A DNA stretch of 64,000 nucleotides. Source: Burkholderiaceae bacterium (GTDB taxonomy: Bacteria > Pseudomonadota > Gammaproteobacteria > Burkholderiales > Burkholderiaceae_B). The stretch spans positions 16,104 to 80,103 of the forward strand of contig JAOATE010000091.1 of assembly GCA_030158305.1 (NCBI GenBank), in the 5' to 3' direction. The notes beneath the pieces are model-generated. The model saw nothing but the letters and a program-made list of their open reading frames with translations, had not been told where the DNA came from and did not search any database. Numbering within the stretch: the stretch's first letter is position 1; each line of letters starts with the position of its first letter. The translations under genes and the position numbers were made by a program. Below, piece by piece: positions 35,741 to 46,467 of the stretch.

Positions 35741-36837
35741 ATCTCAGTACGCTGCGTGCCGCAATTGAAAGATGGCTGCATCGGCAGTGGCAGCACCGTG
35801 GAGTGTGGGCCTGGACGATGGCCCCACTTGCTTTGCTGTTTAGCTTGATTTTAAAAATTCGTGCGGTGCGCTTTAAAAAATCACTTTGTTCTCATGATCA
35901 AATAAAAATCCCAATCCTTGTTGTTGGCAACATTTATATCGGTGGAACGGGCAAAACGCCTGTTGTGATTGCGCTGGTCAAGCAACTCAGCGCCCTAGGT
36001 TGGCAACCAGGGGTGATCAGCAGGGGCTATGGCACCGACATTGGCGATCTACCCCTGCTGGGTCAAGGTTCTGTGGATGCCAAACAATTTGGGGACGAAC
36101 CCGCGCTGATTACCCACGAGACGGGCGTTCCCATTGCTGTTCATCCCAATCGACATCAAGCCTGCCTGGACCTCATTGCACAATTTCCTCACATCAACCT
36201 GATCGTTTCAGACGACGGCCTACAGCATCTCAGGCTTCCTCGAGACATTGAACTCGTCGTTCAGGATGCACGAGGATCGGGCAATGGTTGGCTGTTGCCT
36301 GCGGGTCCGCTCAGAGAGCCTGTCAGCCGATTGAGTACAGTTCACGCCGTCCTCACACGCATAGATGAGGCACCGCTCAACGCAAAAAAACAATCCGCCT
36401 TACTTGCCGTGACTCACCACTCCGCGACAAATTTGCGCAAAACTTCAATTTCCCTTCAGATTTGTCGGTTTAGACACCTTTTAAGCGGACAAACGCTAGA
36501 GCCTGCCTCCTTTGTATCTTTTGTTCAGGCGCGTTCTGTTACGGCCGTGGCAGGCATTGCCAGCCCACAAAGGTTTTTTGCAAGTTTGCAAAAAGCCGGC
36601 ATTCCCCTCGAACAAGCCCTCGCGCTTCCCGATCACTTTTCCTTTGACCAATCGCCCTTTGCTTCTCTCACCGCTGATGTCATCGTGTTGACCGGAAAAG
36701 ACGCCATTAAATGCAAAGCTTTAATGGATGACCGCCTTTGGGTTGCAGAAGTTGACATGACGTTCGCTGATCCTGAATTTCTACCTTGGCTGAACCACCA
36801 ATTGCAAGTAAAAGCTTCGCGACTGAGTTCCGATTGA
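35737..36837 (+). CDS. lpxK: Tetraacyldisaccharide 4'-kinase
   Basis: Phosphorylates the lipid A disaccharide to lipid IVA at the inner membrane; 366 aa. One N-terminal membrane anchor (WTMAPLALLFSLI), Walker A GNIYIGGTGKTP (about 66-76), VISRGYG, GDEPALI and DDGLQHLRLPRD. The start is GTG, coupled to exbD. Next to kdsB, which makes CMP-Kdo, so the cluster serves lipopolysaccharide synthesis. Confidence 0.95.
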   Translation: MNLSTLRAAIERWLHRQWQHRGVWAWTMAPLALLFSLILKIRAVRFKKSLCSHDQIKIPILVVGNIYIGGTGKTPVVIALVKQLSALGWQPGVISRGYGTDIGDLPLLGQGSVDAKQFGDEPALITHETGVPIAVHPNRHQACLDLIAQFPHINLIVSDDGLQHLRLPRDIELVVQDARGSGNGWLLPAGPLREPVSRLSTVHAVLTRIDEAPLNAKKQSALLAVTHHSATNLRKTSISLQICRFRHLLSGQTLEPASFVSFVQARSVTAVAGIASPQRFFASLQKAGIPLEQALALPDHFSFDQSPFASLTADVIVLTGKDAIKCKALMDDRLWVAEVDMTFADPEFLPWLNHQLQVKASRLSSD

Positions 36838-36849
36838 TTACAATGGTTT

Positions 36850-37041
36850 ATGCAAACACGACTCCTTGACCTTCTTGTCTGCCCTCTCTGCAAGGGCCCC
36901 CTGCACCCAAACGCTGAGCACACGGAACTGGTGTGTCGCGGGGATCGGCTAGCCTTCCCTGTTCGCGATGGCGTGCCAGTCATGCTCGAAGCCGAGGCGC
37001 GCGTTTTAAAAGACACGGAAAATCCCTCGGATCACGCTTAA
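36850..37041 (+). CDS. Trm112/YcaR family small protein
   Basis: 63 aa zinc-ribbon-like protein. [14 protein letters not shown] has the CxxC pair, and [20 protein letters not shown] is the family core; one further Cys pair member is in LVCRG, so zinc binding may be partial. Usually found between lpxK and kdsB, as here (12 and 18 nt gaps). Function in LPS synthesis is inferred from location only. Confidence 0.9.
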   Translation: MQTRLLDLLVCPLCKGPLHPNAEHTELVCRGDRLAFPVRDGVPVMLEAEARVLKDTENPSDHA

Positions 37042-37059
37042 AGACTTCGGGATACGTGT

Positions 37060-37851
37060 ATGCAACCCTTCGTGGTCATCATTCCAGCACGTCAGGCCTC
37101 GACCAGACTCCCTGGGAAAATGCTGGCGGACCTTGCAGGTACACCCATGGTGGTCAGGGTCGCTCAACGAGCGGCCGCTTCAAATGCTGCCGAGGTACTG
37201 ATTGCTACCGATGATTTGCACATTGCGCAGGTGGTGCAGTCTTTTGGTTATCGGGCGCTCATGACTCGCATCGACCACCCCTCCGGAACAGACCGCCTGG
37301 CTGAAACTGTTGAGCAGCTCAACTTGCCTCCTGAGGCGATTGTGGTGAATGTTCAAGGTGATGAGCCGCTGATTGCCCCCTCTTTAATCAATCAGGTCGC
37401 ATCTTTGCTGGCCGAGCATCCCACTGCGGCCATGGCAACTTGTGCGGCCCCCATTACCGATGCTGCTCATTTTTTTAATCCCAACATTGTCAAAGTCGTG
37501 TGTGACAAAGCAGGACGTGCGCTCTACTTTTCCCGCGCGCCGATCCCCTGGGACAGAGATGCCTTAGCAAGCGGGTCCCAATTACTGAGTGCCGAGACGC
37601 CCGCATTGCACCACATCGGTTTATATGCGTATCGGGTCCACTTTTTGAAATCTTTTCCAAGCCTCTCGCGCGGTATTTTAGAAAGTATTGAATCACTCGA
37701 ACAGCTCCGCGCGCTCGAACACGGCTACAGCATTGCGGTGCATCCGACAGAGGCTCACCCGGGTGCTGGGGTCGACACTGAGGCAGATTTGGTCCGTGTT
37801 CGACAAGTCTTGAGCACAAAAGCATTAAAGTCAGGGAAAGCACCACAATAG
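37060..37851 (+). CDS. kdsB: 3-deoxy-manno-octulosonate cytidylyltransferase
   Basis: Activates Kdo as CMP-Kdo for lipopolysaccharide; 263 aa. Seen: IIPARQASTRLPGKML, LIATDD, DHPSGTDRLAE, NVQGDEPLI, and YFSRAPIPWDRD. CGGGA precedes the ATG. Last gene of the exbB-exbD-lpxK-ycaR-kdsB run before adk. Confidence 0.97.
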   Translation: MQPFVVIIPARQASTRLPGKMLADLAGTPMVVRVAQRAAASNAAEVLIATDDLHIAQVVQSFGYRALMTRIDHPSGTDRLAETVEQLNLPPEAIVVNVQGDEPLIAPSLINQVASLLAEHPTAAMATCAAPITDAAHFFNPNIVKVVCDKAGRALYFSRAPIPWDRDALASGSQLLSAETPALHHIGLYAYRVHFLKSFPSLSRGILESIESLEQLRALEHGYSIAVHPTEAHPGAGVDTEADLVRVRQVLSTKALKSGKAPQ

Positions 37852-37884
37852 ACAGGTCACGTCAACTGCTGCGATGCGGCATAA

Positions 37885-38571
<687 letters not shown>

Positions 38572-38588
38572 ACATTCAGAAAAGTCTC

Positions 38589-39347
38589 ATGGAAATTAAA
38601 AACAAAGTCTTTATCGTGACCGGCGGTGCTTCTGGCTTAGGCGCCGGGACAGCAAAAATGCTTTGTGCTCATGGTGCACGCGTCGTCTTGGCAGATGTGC
38701 AAGACGAAGCGGGTCAAGCGCTGGCGAAAGAGCTTGGCCAGCATTATGTTCATTGCGATGTCACACAAGAGCAAGATGCGCGTGCGGCTGTTGCGGCTGC
38801 TTTAGCGCTTGGGCCCTTATTTGGCTTGGTGAACTGTGCAGGTATTGCACCTGCAGCCAAAATTGTTGGCAAAAACGGTGCGCATCCCCTCGATATGTTC
38901 CAGAAGGTCATTTCGATCAATTTGGTCGGTAGCTTTAACATGATGCGCGTCGCCTCTGAGGCGATGAGTAAAAATGAAGCAGAGCCTACAGGCGAGCGCG
39001 GAGTCTTGATCAATACAGCCTCTGTTGCTGCCTACGACGGCCAGGTGGGTCAAGCCGCCTATGCGGCCTCAAAGGCGGGCGTTGTCGGAATGACTTTACC
39101 CATCGCCCGTGATTTGGCTCCACTAGGGATTCGTTGCGTCACCATCGCTCCAGGAATTTTTGGTACGCCAATGATGTTTGGCATGCCTCAAGCCGTCCAA
39201 GACTCTTTGGCTGCAAGCATCCCCTTTCCTTCTCGTTTTGGTCGACCCGAAGACTACGCCAAACTCGTCCATCAGATCGTGACGAACGAAATGCTGAATG
39301 GCGAAACCATTCGCTTGGATGGCGCTATCCGCATGCCCCCAAGATGA
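38589..39347 (+). CDS. SDR family dehydrogenase, type-2 3-hydroxyacyl-CoA dehydrogenase-like
   Basis: Short-chain NAD(P)-dependent oxidoreductase; 252 aa. Cofactor motif TGGASGLG (11-18), ADVQDE suggesting NAD, NCAG, and the catalytic Ser/Tyr/Lys in NTASVAAYDG and AAYAASKAG. The sequence FGMPQAVQDSLAASIPFPSRFGRPEDYAKLV resembles HSD10/type II hydroxyacyl-CoA dehydrogenases. The stop overlaps the murJ start (ATGA). The physiological substrate is unknown. Confidence 0.9.
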   Translation: MEIKNKVFIVTGGASGLGAGTAKMLCAHGARVVLADVQDEAGQALAKELGQHYVHCDVTQEQDARAAVAAALALGPLFGLVNCAGIAPAAKIVGKNGAHPLDMFQKVISINLVGSFNMMRVASEAMSKNEAEPTGERGVLINTASVAAYDGQVGQAAYAASKAGVVGMTLPIARDLAPLGIRCVTIAPGIFGTPMMFGMPQAVQDSLAASIPFPSRFGRPEDYAKLVHQIVTNEMLNGETIRLDGAIRMPPR

Positions 39348-40930
39348 GCCTGTTGCGTGCCGCCGCGACTGTCAGCAGCTTCACGCTGCTGTCACGGATC
39401 ACTGGCTTGGCACGCGACATACTGATTGCACGAGCATTTGGCGCCGGTGCATTGACCGACGCATTTTGGGTCGCCTTTAGAATTCCTAACCTTTTGCGTC
39501 GACTCTTTGCAGAAGGTGCCTTTGCTCAAGCTTTTGTGCCGATTTTGGGTGAAGTGCGGAATCAGCACGAATCCGAGGCAGTTAAAACGCTACTTGATCG
39601 CGTTGCAATCACTTTGTTTTTAGTGCTTTCCTTGACAACGATCTTAGGCGTCATTGGTGCGCCCTGGGTCGTCATGGCGATGGCCAGTGGTTTAACCGAG
39701 CCCCAGCGCGCCACTGATTTTGAGTCCGCTGTTTGGATGACGCGCGTGATGTTTCCGTACATTATCTGCATGTCACTGGTGGCCTTTGCTTCAGGCGTGC
39801 TCAACACTTGGCGACGCTTTGCAGTGCCTGCATTCACCCCAGTTTTGCTCAATCTGTCCATGATCGGCAGTAGTTTGCTCATCGCCGACTGGTTTGAAAA
39901 ACCAATTTATGCGCTCGCCGCGGGTGTCATGGTGGGGGGAATCGCTCAATTGGCGGTGCAATGGTTTGCTCTATCCCGCCTTGGCTTACGGCCCCGTCTC
40001 ATTGGCCCCATTCAACCCGCACTCAAAGATCCTATCGTACGACGCATTATGAAGCAGATGCTTCCCGCCACCCTTGGCGTCTCTGTCGCACAAATCTCTT
40101 TATTAATTAACACCAACATTGCCACTTGGCTGACACCAGGAAGCGTGACATGGCTGTCCTTTGCGGACCGACTGATGGAATTTCCTACGGCATTGATTGG
40201 CGTGGCACTCGGGACGGTTTTACTACCGAGCCTCTCTAAAGCCCACGCGCAACCCGACGGTCAACAACACTACAGTCACCTGTTGGATTGGGGACTCAAG
40301 CTCATGCTGCTTCTGGGTCTTCCTGCCGCGCTGTGTATGGTGCTGATGGCGGATGCGTTGGTCGCAACGCTATTTCACTATGGTGCCTTTAGTGCCTCGG
40401 ATGTTGCACAAACACGTTTAGCCGTCATGGCCTATTCAGTAGGTTTGGTGGGCTTACTGACAATCAAGATTCTTGCGCCGGGGTTTTATGCCAAACAAGA
40501 CATCCGAACACCTGTCAAAATTGCCATCGGCGTATTGATTTTGACCCAACTCATGAACGTGGTGCTTGTTCCCTTCTTGGCCCATGCGGGCTTAGCGTTG
40601 GCCATCGGGCTTGGTGCTTGCTTAAATGCGATGGCCCTGTATGTAGGATTGCGACGAAAGGGTATTTATCAACCGGGCGCGGGTTGGTTGGCATTTTTCC
40701 TCAGACAAACTTGTGGTCTATTCGCCATGGCCATCCCGCTCTGGTTTGCCTCGAGCCACCTTGACTGGATGAGCCTTCAAACCACACCATGGCTCAGGTT
40801 TTTTTGGTTATTGGGGGTGCTGTCTGTCGCTGGTTTGACGTATCTCATGACACTCTGGGTGCTTGGCATGCGACTTAAGCACTTTAGACGCGCTCCTGTT
40901 GCAACAGAATCAGCACATTTGACCAAATAG
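39344..40930 (+). CDS. murJ: Lipid II flippase MurJ
   Basis: MOP-superfamily inner-membrane protein exporting lipid II for peptidoglycan; 528 aa, usual length, with about 14 membrane segments. N-terminal LLSRITGLARDILIARAFGAGALTDAFWVAFRIPN in pieces is the family signature. The start is ATG 39344 (MSLLRAAATV), overlapping the SDR stop; 70 codons of upstream open frame lie inside the SDR gene in another frame and are rejected. Confidence 0.96.
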   Translation: MSLLRAAATVSSFTLLSRITGLARDILIARAFGAGALTDAFWVAFRIPNLLRRLFAEGAFAQAFVPILGEVRNQHESEAVKTLLDRVAITLFLVLSLTTILGVIGAPWVVMAMASGLTEPQRATDFESAVWMTRVMFPYIICMSLVAFASGVLNTWRRFAVPAFTPVLLNLSMIGSSLLIADWFEKPIYALAAGVMVGGIAQLAVQWFALSRLGLRPRLIGPIQPALKDPIVRRIMKQMLPATLGVSVAQISLLINTNIATWLTPGSVTWLSFADRLMEFPTALIGVALGTVLLPSLSKAHAQPDGQQHYSHLLDWGLKLMLLLGLPAALCMVLMADALVATLFHYGAFSASDVAQTRLAVMAYSVGLVGLLTIKILAPGFYAKQDIRTPVKIAIGVLILTQLMNVVLVPFLAHAGLALAIGLGACLNAMALYVGLRRKGIYQPGAGWLAFFLRQTCGLFAMAIPLWFASSHLDWMSLQTTPWLRFFWLLGVLSVAGLTYLMTLWVLGMRLKHFRRAPVATESAHLTK

Positions 40931-40933
40931 AGT

Positions 40934-40961
40934 TTGCATTTCAGGGGCTTAGTGCTAGAAT
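40934..40961 (+). promoter_or_regulatory. sigma-70 promoter of rpsT
   Basis: TTGCAT (40934-40939), 16 nt spacer, TAGAAT (40956-40961), just after the murJ stop. Predicted leader about 80 nt to the rpsT ATG. Confidence 0.6.
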
Positions 40962-41047
40962 AGCAGGCTGAACTCAACCAATTGCGTGTATGAGAGCTGA
41001 TTGACAGCTTGATTTAACGCGCTATTTAAAGATAAGACAGATTATTC

Positions 41048-41311
41048 ATGGCAAATACAGCCCAAGCCCGCAAACGTGCACGTCAATCCGTTGCTACTAA
41101 CCTGCACAACTCCAGCCTGCGTTCAATGTTTCGCACAGCGATCAAACGCGTGCGTACAGCGATTGATGCTGGCGACAAGGCCGCTGCTACTGAAGTTCTC
41201 CAGAAAGCAACTAGCGTGATTGATCGCATTGCTGACAAGAACATCATCCACAAAAACAAAGCTGCTCGTCACAAGAGCCGCCTGTCTGCTGCAATCAAGT
41301 CACTGGCTTAA
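41048..41311 (+). CDS. rpsT: 30S ribosomal protein S20
   Basis: Small basic protein binding 16S rRNA; 87 aa. [26 protein letters not shown], and [12 protein letters not shown] are typical. Monocistronic with its own promoter and terminator. The location after murJ is common in this group. Confidence 0.98.
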   Translation: MANTAQARKRARQSVATNLHNSSLRSMFRTAIKRVRTAIDAGDKAAATEVLQKATSVIDRIADKNIIHKNKAARHKSRLSAAIKSLA

Positions 41312-41419
41312 GCCTAGCTCTCTCTTTACATGACCGATCGTGGTCGTGTATTGTTTTGAGAATGACTTGATAGATGCATGAGATGTAGCTGGTACTCTCT
41401 TGAGTGCCATCAAAATAAG

Positions 41420-41447
41420 ACAGCCCTTTACGGGCTGTTTTGCTTTG
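41420..41447 (+). terminator. intrinsic terminator of rpsT
   Basis: ACAGCCC/GGGCTGT stem (5-nt loop) followed by TTTTGCTTTG, 108 nt after the rpsT stop. Confidence 0.85.
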
Positions 41448-41499
41448 TATTGAATGAGCAATAGTATATTTATAACCGGATATATTTATTTAAATAAAG

Positions 41500-41525
41500 C
41501 TCAGGTATCCCCTGAGGCTCTTTTC
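41500..41525 (+). terminator. second hairpin upstream of the hydroxyacid dehydrogenase
   Basis: CTCAGG/CCTGAG stem with 5-nt loop, then GCTCTTTTCC. It could back up the rpsT terminator or act as an attenuator in the next gene's leader. Confidence 0.4.
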
Positions 41526-41544
41526 CTAAACGGATCAATCCACC

Positions 41545-42498
41545 ATGACAAAGCCCCGCATTCTGCAGATTGGCTCTCTTACCGGTCACCCACCCGCTGA
41601 TGCGGAACTTGCCGCACGCTATGACGTATTGCAATACTGGAAAGCGTCGGATCCACAAGCTTTTTTGCGCGAGCATGCTGACAGTATTGAGGTGATTGCA
41701 ACCTCGGCCAATATCGGATGCAAAGCTGAAGTCATCCAGTCACTCCCAAAGCTCAAGGCGATTTGTAGCTGGGGTGTTGGCTACGACTCGATTGATGTCG
41801 AAGCAGCCCAGAGCCGTAATATTCTTGTTAGCAATACCCCTGACGTGCTGAACGATTGCGTGGCCGATCTCGCATGGGGACTGCTCATTGCAAGCGCACG
41901 CAATATTGGCTGGGGAGACCGCTTTGTCCGTGCAAACCACTGGGAAAATAAAGTAGGCAGCTTGACCTTAGGAACCCGCGTCAGCGGCAAAAAGCTCGGC
42001 ATTGTTGGACTGGGACGAATTGGTGAAGCGATTGCGCGTCGAGGCTTGGGTTTCGATATGGAAGTGGGTTATCACAACCGTCGTGCGCGTTCTGATGTGC
42101 CCTACAACTACTTTGCATCACTCGTAGAGCTCGCCAGCTGGAGCGACTTTTTAGTCATTGCAACTGTTGGCGGCGCAAGCACTCGTGGCCTGATTAACGA
42201 AACAGTGCTGCGTGCATTGGGTCCAAAAGGTATTTTGGTGAATATCGCTCGAGGTACAGTGATCGATGAGCCTGCCATGGTGCGCGTTTTGACTGAAGGC
42301 GCCTTGGGTGGTGCAGGACTGGATGTGTTCGACAAAGAGCCTAAAGTACCCGACGCCCTGAAGACAATGAACAACGTGGTATTGATGCCTCACGTTGCAA
42401 GTGCCACGCATGAAACGCGGCGTGCGATGACAGATTGCCTGCTTGAAAATCTGGAGTCGTTTTTCGCGAAGGGCCATGTTTTGACACCGATTGACTGA
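41545..42498 (+). CDS. D-isomer 2-hydroxyacid dehydrogenase (hydroxypyruvate/glyoxylate reductase-like)
   Basis: NAD(P)-dependent reductase; 317 aa. N-terminal half of the catalytic domain has CSWGVGYDSID; the Rossmann motif is GIVGLGRIGEAIA; the catalytic Arg is in NIARGTVID, Glu in FDKEP, and His in MPHVASAT. The basic NRR after the second strand suggests NADPH. Convergent with DUF3579, 8 bp apart. The substrate is a guess from family resemblance. Confidence 0.88.
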   Translation: MTKPRILQIGSLTGHPPADAELAARYDVLQYWKASDPQAFLREHADSIEVIATSANIGCKAEVIQSLPKLKAICSWGVGYDSIDVEAAQSRNILVSNTPDVLNDCVADLAWGLLIASARNIGWGDRFVRANHWENKVGSLTLGTRVSGKKLGIVGLGRIGEAIARRGLGFDMEVGYHNRRARSDVPYNYFASLVELASWSDFLVIATVGGASTRGLINETVLRALGPKGILVNIARGTVIDEPAMVRVLTEGALGGAGLDVFDKEPKVPDALKTMNNVVLMPHVASATHETRRAMTDCLLENLESFFAKGHVLTPID

Positions 42499-42506
42499 CT
42501 GGCTAC

Positions 42507-42824
42507 CTACTTTTTGTCACGTTCCAAGGGATCGGCTGTCAGGTTGGTCTCTGTTTTGAGTTGATTGTCTCGGGCAAAGTCGTGGACAAATTTCCAGGCC
42601 AAAGGCTCAATTTCACGAAGACGCTCATCCACCACCACACAGCGCACACCATTTAGTACGGTGGGTACTGAGTATGGAGAATATGACAAATGCCCGCCGA
42701 GCGAGCCGGCAGGCCGATACGGGGCTAAAACTCCCGCAAGACGCTCAGCCCAATCACTTGGCCTAAAGTTGGCGCCAGACTGGGTGAGTCCATAGATGAT
42801 GAAATAGCGAACTTCTGATGTCAT
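42507..42824 (-). CDS. DUF3579 domain protein
   Basis: 105 aa, conserved unknown of betaproteobacteria. Seen: YFIIYGLTQSGANFRPSDWAERLAGVL, LSYSPYSVPTVLNGVRCVVVDERL and the final LKTETN. Soluble, no signal peptide or membrane segment. AGGT 5 nt before the ATG. Divergent from argD; the arg neighbourhood is shared with relatives, but no link to arginine is known to me. Confidence 0.85.
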   Translation of the reverse strand: MTSEVRYFIIYGLTQSGANFRPSDWAERLAGVLAPYRPAGSLGGHLSYSPYSVPTVLNGVRCVVVDERLREIEPLAWKFVHDFARDNQLKTETNLTADPLERDKK

Positions 42825-42965
42825 GCATAACCTGTATCGCCGATTATCAGACTCTAGAACTTCTGATTCGTGAGCCTATCGTTAAGATTGTATATGATTG
42901 ATGTTTTACACCCACGCAAGCGATCCCGCCTAATGGGTATTTTTTAACTTTTCGGAGCCCCGGCG

Positions 42966-44144
42966 ATGACTTCTGCCATTTCAAATACGTATGCCCGACT
43001 TCCCGTTGCTTTTACACATGGTAAAGGTGTTTGGTTATGGGACACTAATGGCCGACGTTATCTGGACGCGATGGCGGGTATCGGCGTTTCATGCCTAGGG
43101 CACGGACATCCAAAACTGGTCGAAGCCATCAGTCAGCAAGCGGCGCGCTTGATCCACACCTCCAACCTGTATCAGGTCCCGGAGCAAGAGGCCTTAGCCC
43201 AAAAAATCGTTGATATTTCTGGCATGACCGAAGTGCTTTTTGGCAATAGCGGTGCTGAGGCGAATGAGGCTGCGATCAAGCTTGCTCGCTACTACGGGCA
43301 CAAAAAAGGCAACGACCTGCCTACGATCATCACGATGGAATCTTCTTGGCACGGTCGTACACTGGGAACACTGGCAGCCACAGACAGTGAAAAAGCCCGA
43401 GCCGGTTTTGGTCCACTCCCCGGGGGCTTCATCAAGGTCGCTTATAACGATCTGAACGCCATCAAGGCTGCAGGCGATAAAGAGCCGCGTGTTGTCGCGG
43501 TGCTGCTTGAAGTTTTACAAGGCGAAGGCGGCATCCGTCCTTCGGACATTTCATATATGCAAGACCTGCGCAAACTTTGCAACGAGCGCGGCTGGCTGAT
43601 GATGATCGACGAAGTTCAATCAGGCATCGGTCGTACCGGCAAATGGCTAGCTCACCAATGGGCAGATATTTTGCCTGACGTCGTGGTGCTCGCAAAAGGC
43701 TTAGGCGGTGGCGTGCCAATTGGTGCGATCGCTGCGCGTGGCCCTGCAGCAGGCGTTCTTGGACCAGGCAGCCATGGCACCACCTTTGGCGGCGGTCCAT
43801 TGGTATGTGCTGCGGGCAACGCCACACTCAAAACGCTCGAGGATGACAAGTTGCTTGATCATGCTGCACGTGTAGGTGCACACCTCAAAGCCGCACTCCT
43901 GGAGGCACTTAAAGGCGTCCCAGGCGTACGCGAGGTCCGCGGTCAAGGTCTGATGCTTGGCATTGAACTCGACAAGCCCTGCGGCGCCCTTGTGATGCGT
44001 GCCCTTGAGGCGGGCCTGCTGATTAACGTCACTAGAGACCGTGTGATTCGTATGTTGCCGCCATTGATTATTACTGAAGCCGAAGCGGACGAAATCGTCA
44101 GCCTCTTGGTCCCGCTTATTAAAGCGTTTAACGCTGAACAATAA
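42966..44144 (+). CDS. argD: Acetylornithine aminotransferase
   Basis: PLP-dependent class III aminotransferase of arginine synthesis, also able to act as DapC in many bacteria; 392 aa. Seen: FGNSGAEANEAAIKLAR, MIDEVQSGIGRTGK, PLP lysine in VLAKGLGGGVPIGA, and HGTTFGGGPL. CGGAG before the ATG. TATGAT (42893-42898) is a possible -10 in the 141-bp divergent region. Heads argD-argF-argG. Confidence 0.95.
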   Translation: MTSAISNTYARLPVAFTHGKGVWLWDTNGRRYLDAMAGIGVSCLGHGHPKLVEAISQQAARLIHTSNLYQVPEQEALAQKIVDISGMTEVLFGNSGAEANEAAIKLARYYGHKKGNDLPTIITMESSWHGRTLGTLAATDSEKARAGFGPLPGGFIKVAYNDLNAIKAAGDKEPRVVAVLLEVLQGEGGIRPSDISYMQDLRKLCNERGWLMMIDEVQSGIGRTGKWLAHQWADILPDVVVLAKGLGGGVPIGAIAARGPAAGVLGPGSHGTTFGGGPLVCAAGNATLKTLEDDKLLDHAARVGAHLKAALLEALKGVPGVREVRGQGLMLGIELDKPCGALVMRALEAGLLINVTRDRVIRMLPPLIITEAEADEIVSLLVPLIKAFNAEQ

Positions 44145-44170
44145 GCTGCGCACACATCACCAGGTACACC

Positions 44171-45112
44171 ATGTCAAACGTTGTCAGCACGAATGCTCCT
44201 ATCAGGCATTTCCTTCAGTTCAGTGACTTTACGCGTGAGGAGTTGCTCTACGTTCTGGATCGGGCCCGCCTGATCAAGGATAAGTTCAAACGTTACGAGC
44301 CTCATCATTCGCTGCATGACCGTACGCTTGCGATGGTGTTTGAAAAGGCCAGTACACGCACACGGGTCTCTTTTGAAGCGGGAATGTACCAGCTCGGAGG
44401 GTCTGTTATTCATCTGACCACCAATGACTCACAACTGGGGCGCTCCGAGCCCATTGAGGATACGGCGCGCGTCGTGTCACGAATGGTTGATATCGTCATG
44501 ATTCGTACGTTTGAACAAACACGTCTTGAACGTTTTGCCGAGCATTCACGCGTCCCTGTCATTAACGGATTGACCAACGAGTTTCATCCTTGCCAAATTC
44601 TGGCCGACATTTTTACTTTTATCGAAAATCGAGGCAGCATTGCGGGCAAGACCGTCGCGTGGGTGGGCGATGCCAATAATATGGCCTATACCTGGTTACA
44701 AGCCGCTGAGCTGCTGGATTTCAAATTACATGTATCGGCGCCTGCCGGTTACAGGCTGGAGCCCGTGCGCATTGGTTCGGCCAAGCCTACAACCCTGCAA
44801 GAGTTTGCCGATCCGCACGAAGCGTGCCAGGGTGCACACCTCGTCACCACAGATGTCTGGACGAGCATGGGTTACGAGTCAGAAAACGAAGAGCGTCGCA
44901 AAGCGTTTGCAGACTGGTGCGTCGATCAGGACATGATGCAACGCGCCGCCTCTGATGCGCTCTTTATGCATTGCTTGCCCGCACATCGTGGTGAAGAGGT
45001 GACGGCCGAGGTCTTAGAAGGTCCGCAAAGCGTGGTCTGGGACGAAGCAGAAAACCGCTTGCATGTCCAAAAAGCCTTGATGGAGTTCTTGCTTCTCGGT
45101 CAGGTCAACTAA
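44171..45112 (+). CDS. argF: Ornithine carbamoyltransferase, anabolic
   Basis: Forms citrulline from ornithine and carbamoyl phosphate; 313 aa. STRTR carbamoyl-phosphate motif (in [13 protein letters not shown]), [18 protein letters not shown] loop, and catalytic [16 protein letters not shown] before the ATG; 26 nt after argD, so same transcript is likely. Confidence 0.97.
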   Translation: MSNVVSTNAPIRHFLQFSDFTREELLYVLDRARLIKDKFKRYEPHHSLHDRTLAMVFEKASTRTRVSFEAGMYQLGGSVIHLTTNDSQLGRSEPIEDTARVVSRMVDIVMIRTFEQTRLERFAEHSRVPVINGLTNEFHPCQILADIFTFIENRGSIAGKTVAWVGDANNMAYTWLQAAELLDFKLHVSAPAGYRLEPVRIGSAKPTTLQEFADPHEACQGAHLVTTDVWTSMGYESENEERRKAFADWCVDQDMMQRAASDALFMHCLPAHRGEEVTAEVLEGPQSVVWDEAENRLHVQKALMEFLLLGQVN

Positions 45113-45120
45113 ACGTTCGG

Positions 45121-45135
45121 ACCCGCTCAGCGGGT
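45121..45135 (+). repeat. small hairpin between argF and argG
   Basis: ACCCGC/GCGGGT with a 3-nt loop, followed by a pyrimidine-rich tract without a run of T. It may be an attenuator or processing site. Confidence 0.3.
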
Positions 45136-45176
45136 TAGAATTCTCCTATTCTTATTTTCTACACATAGAGCTGCTC

Positions 45177-46397
45177 ATGAGCGATATTAAAAAAGTTGTG
45201 CTGGCCTACTCGGGCGGATTGGACACTTCAGTCATTTTGAAATGGCTCCAAGATACCTATCAGTGCGAGGTTGTGACATTTACGGCCGATATTGGTCAAG
45301 GCGAAGAGCTCGAGCCTGCCCGCGCCAAAGCCATCAAGTTTGGTATCAAGCCAGAACAGATTTTCATTGATGATCTGCGCGAAGAGTTTGTTCGCGACTT
45401 TGTGTATCCAATGTTCCGTTGCAATACTGTTTACGAAGGCGAGTATCTGTTAGGTACCTCAATTGCCCGTCCTTTGATTGCTAAAAGACAGATCGAAATT
45501 GCCCGTCAAGTTGGTGCAGATGCCGTCTCCCATGGCGCGACCGGAAAAGGCAATGATCAGGTTCGTTTTGAACTAGGCTATTACGCCCTAGAGCCAGGCA
45601 TCAAGGTGATTGCTCCCTGGCGCGAGTGGGATTTGGTGTCACGCGAAAAGCTCCTGCAATACGCAGAGGACGCAGGTATCGCAATCGACATGAAGCACAA
45701 ACAGGGCGGCGCACCCTACTCCATGGATGCCAACCTCCTGCACATCAGTTTTGAAGGTCGCCACCTCGAAGACCCGAAAGCCGAAGCGGAAGAGTCCATG
45801 TGGCGTTGGACAGTGTCCCCTGAAGCTGCACCTGACAAAGCCGAGTATCTCGATATCGAATTTGAGCATGGCGATATCGTCGGACTCAATGGCGTGCGCC
45901 TGTCACCGGCTCAAGTCTTGACTAAGTTAAACGAACTGGGTGGCAAGCATGGCATCGGTCGTTTGGATCTGGTGGAAAACCGCTACGTTGGCATGAAGTC
46001 ACGCGGCTGCTACGAAACTCCCGGCGGTACGATTATGCTCAAAGCACACCGTGCCATCGAATCAATCACGCTCGATCGTGAGGTTGCGCACCTCAAAGAC
46101 GATCTGATGCCTCGCTATGCTTCATTGATTTATAACGGTTACTGGTGGTCACCAGAGCGCCGTGCCTTGCAAGCGCTCATCGACACGACACAGCAGGACG
46201 TCAATGGCTGGGTGCGCGTCAAGCTTTACAAAGGCGGTGTGTATACCGTCTCGCGTGATTCTAAAGACACACTATTTGATCAGACCATTGCAACGTTTGA
46301 TGATGATGGCGGTGCCTACAATCAGGCTGATGCTGCGGGCTTTATCAAGTTGAATGCGCTACGCATGCGTATTGAGGCTCGTGCAGGCCGTAAATAA
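45177..46397 (+). CDS. argG: Argininosuccinate synthase
   Basis: Joins citrulline and aspartate; 406 aa. N-terminal ATP-pyrophosphatase motif [11 protein letters not shown], then [20 protein letters not shown], and EFEHG. AGAG before the ATG. Last gene of the arg set, closed by the strong bidirectional hairpin at 46468. Confidence 0.98.
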   Translation: MSDIKKVVLAYSGGLDTSVILKWLQDTYQCEVVTFTADIGQGEELEPARAKAIKFGIKPEQIFIDDLREEFVRDFVYPMFRCNTVYEGEYLLGTSIARPLIAKRQIEIARQVGADAVSHGATGKGNDQVRFELGYYALEPGIKVIAPWREWDLVSREKLLQYAEDAGIAIDMKHKQGGAPYSMDANLLHISFEGRHLEDPKAEAEESMWRWTVSPEAAPDKAEYLDIEFEHGDIVGLNGVRLSPAQVLTKLNELGGKHGIGRLDLVENRYVGMKSRGCYETPGGTIMLKAHRAIESITLDREVAHLKDDLMPRYASLIYNGYWWSPERRALQALIDTTQQDVNGWVRVKLYKGGVYTVSRDSKDTLFDQTIATFDDDGGAYNQADAAGFIKLNALRMRIEARAGRK

Positions 46398-46467
46398 AAT
46401 TCTTAAAATTCGTAAAATGCTCAATCATGTCTGATTGAGAGTCAAAAATTAGTTTAGCGAGAAAGAA

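Noticed and set aside
39134-39343. 70-codon N-terminal extension of murJ
   Set aside because: Lies inside the SDR gene in another frame, with no family similarity; the ATG at 39344 overlaps the SDR stop and begins the MurJ core.
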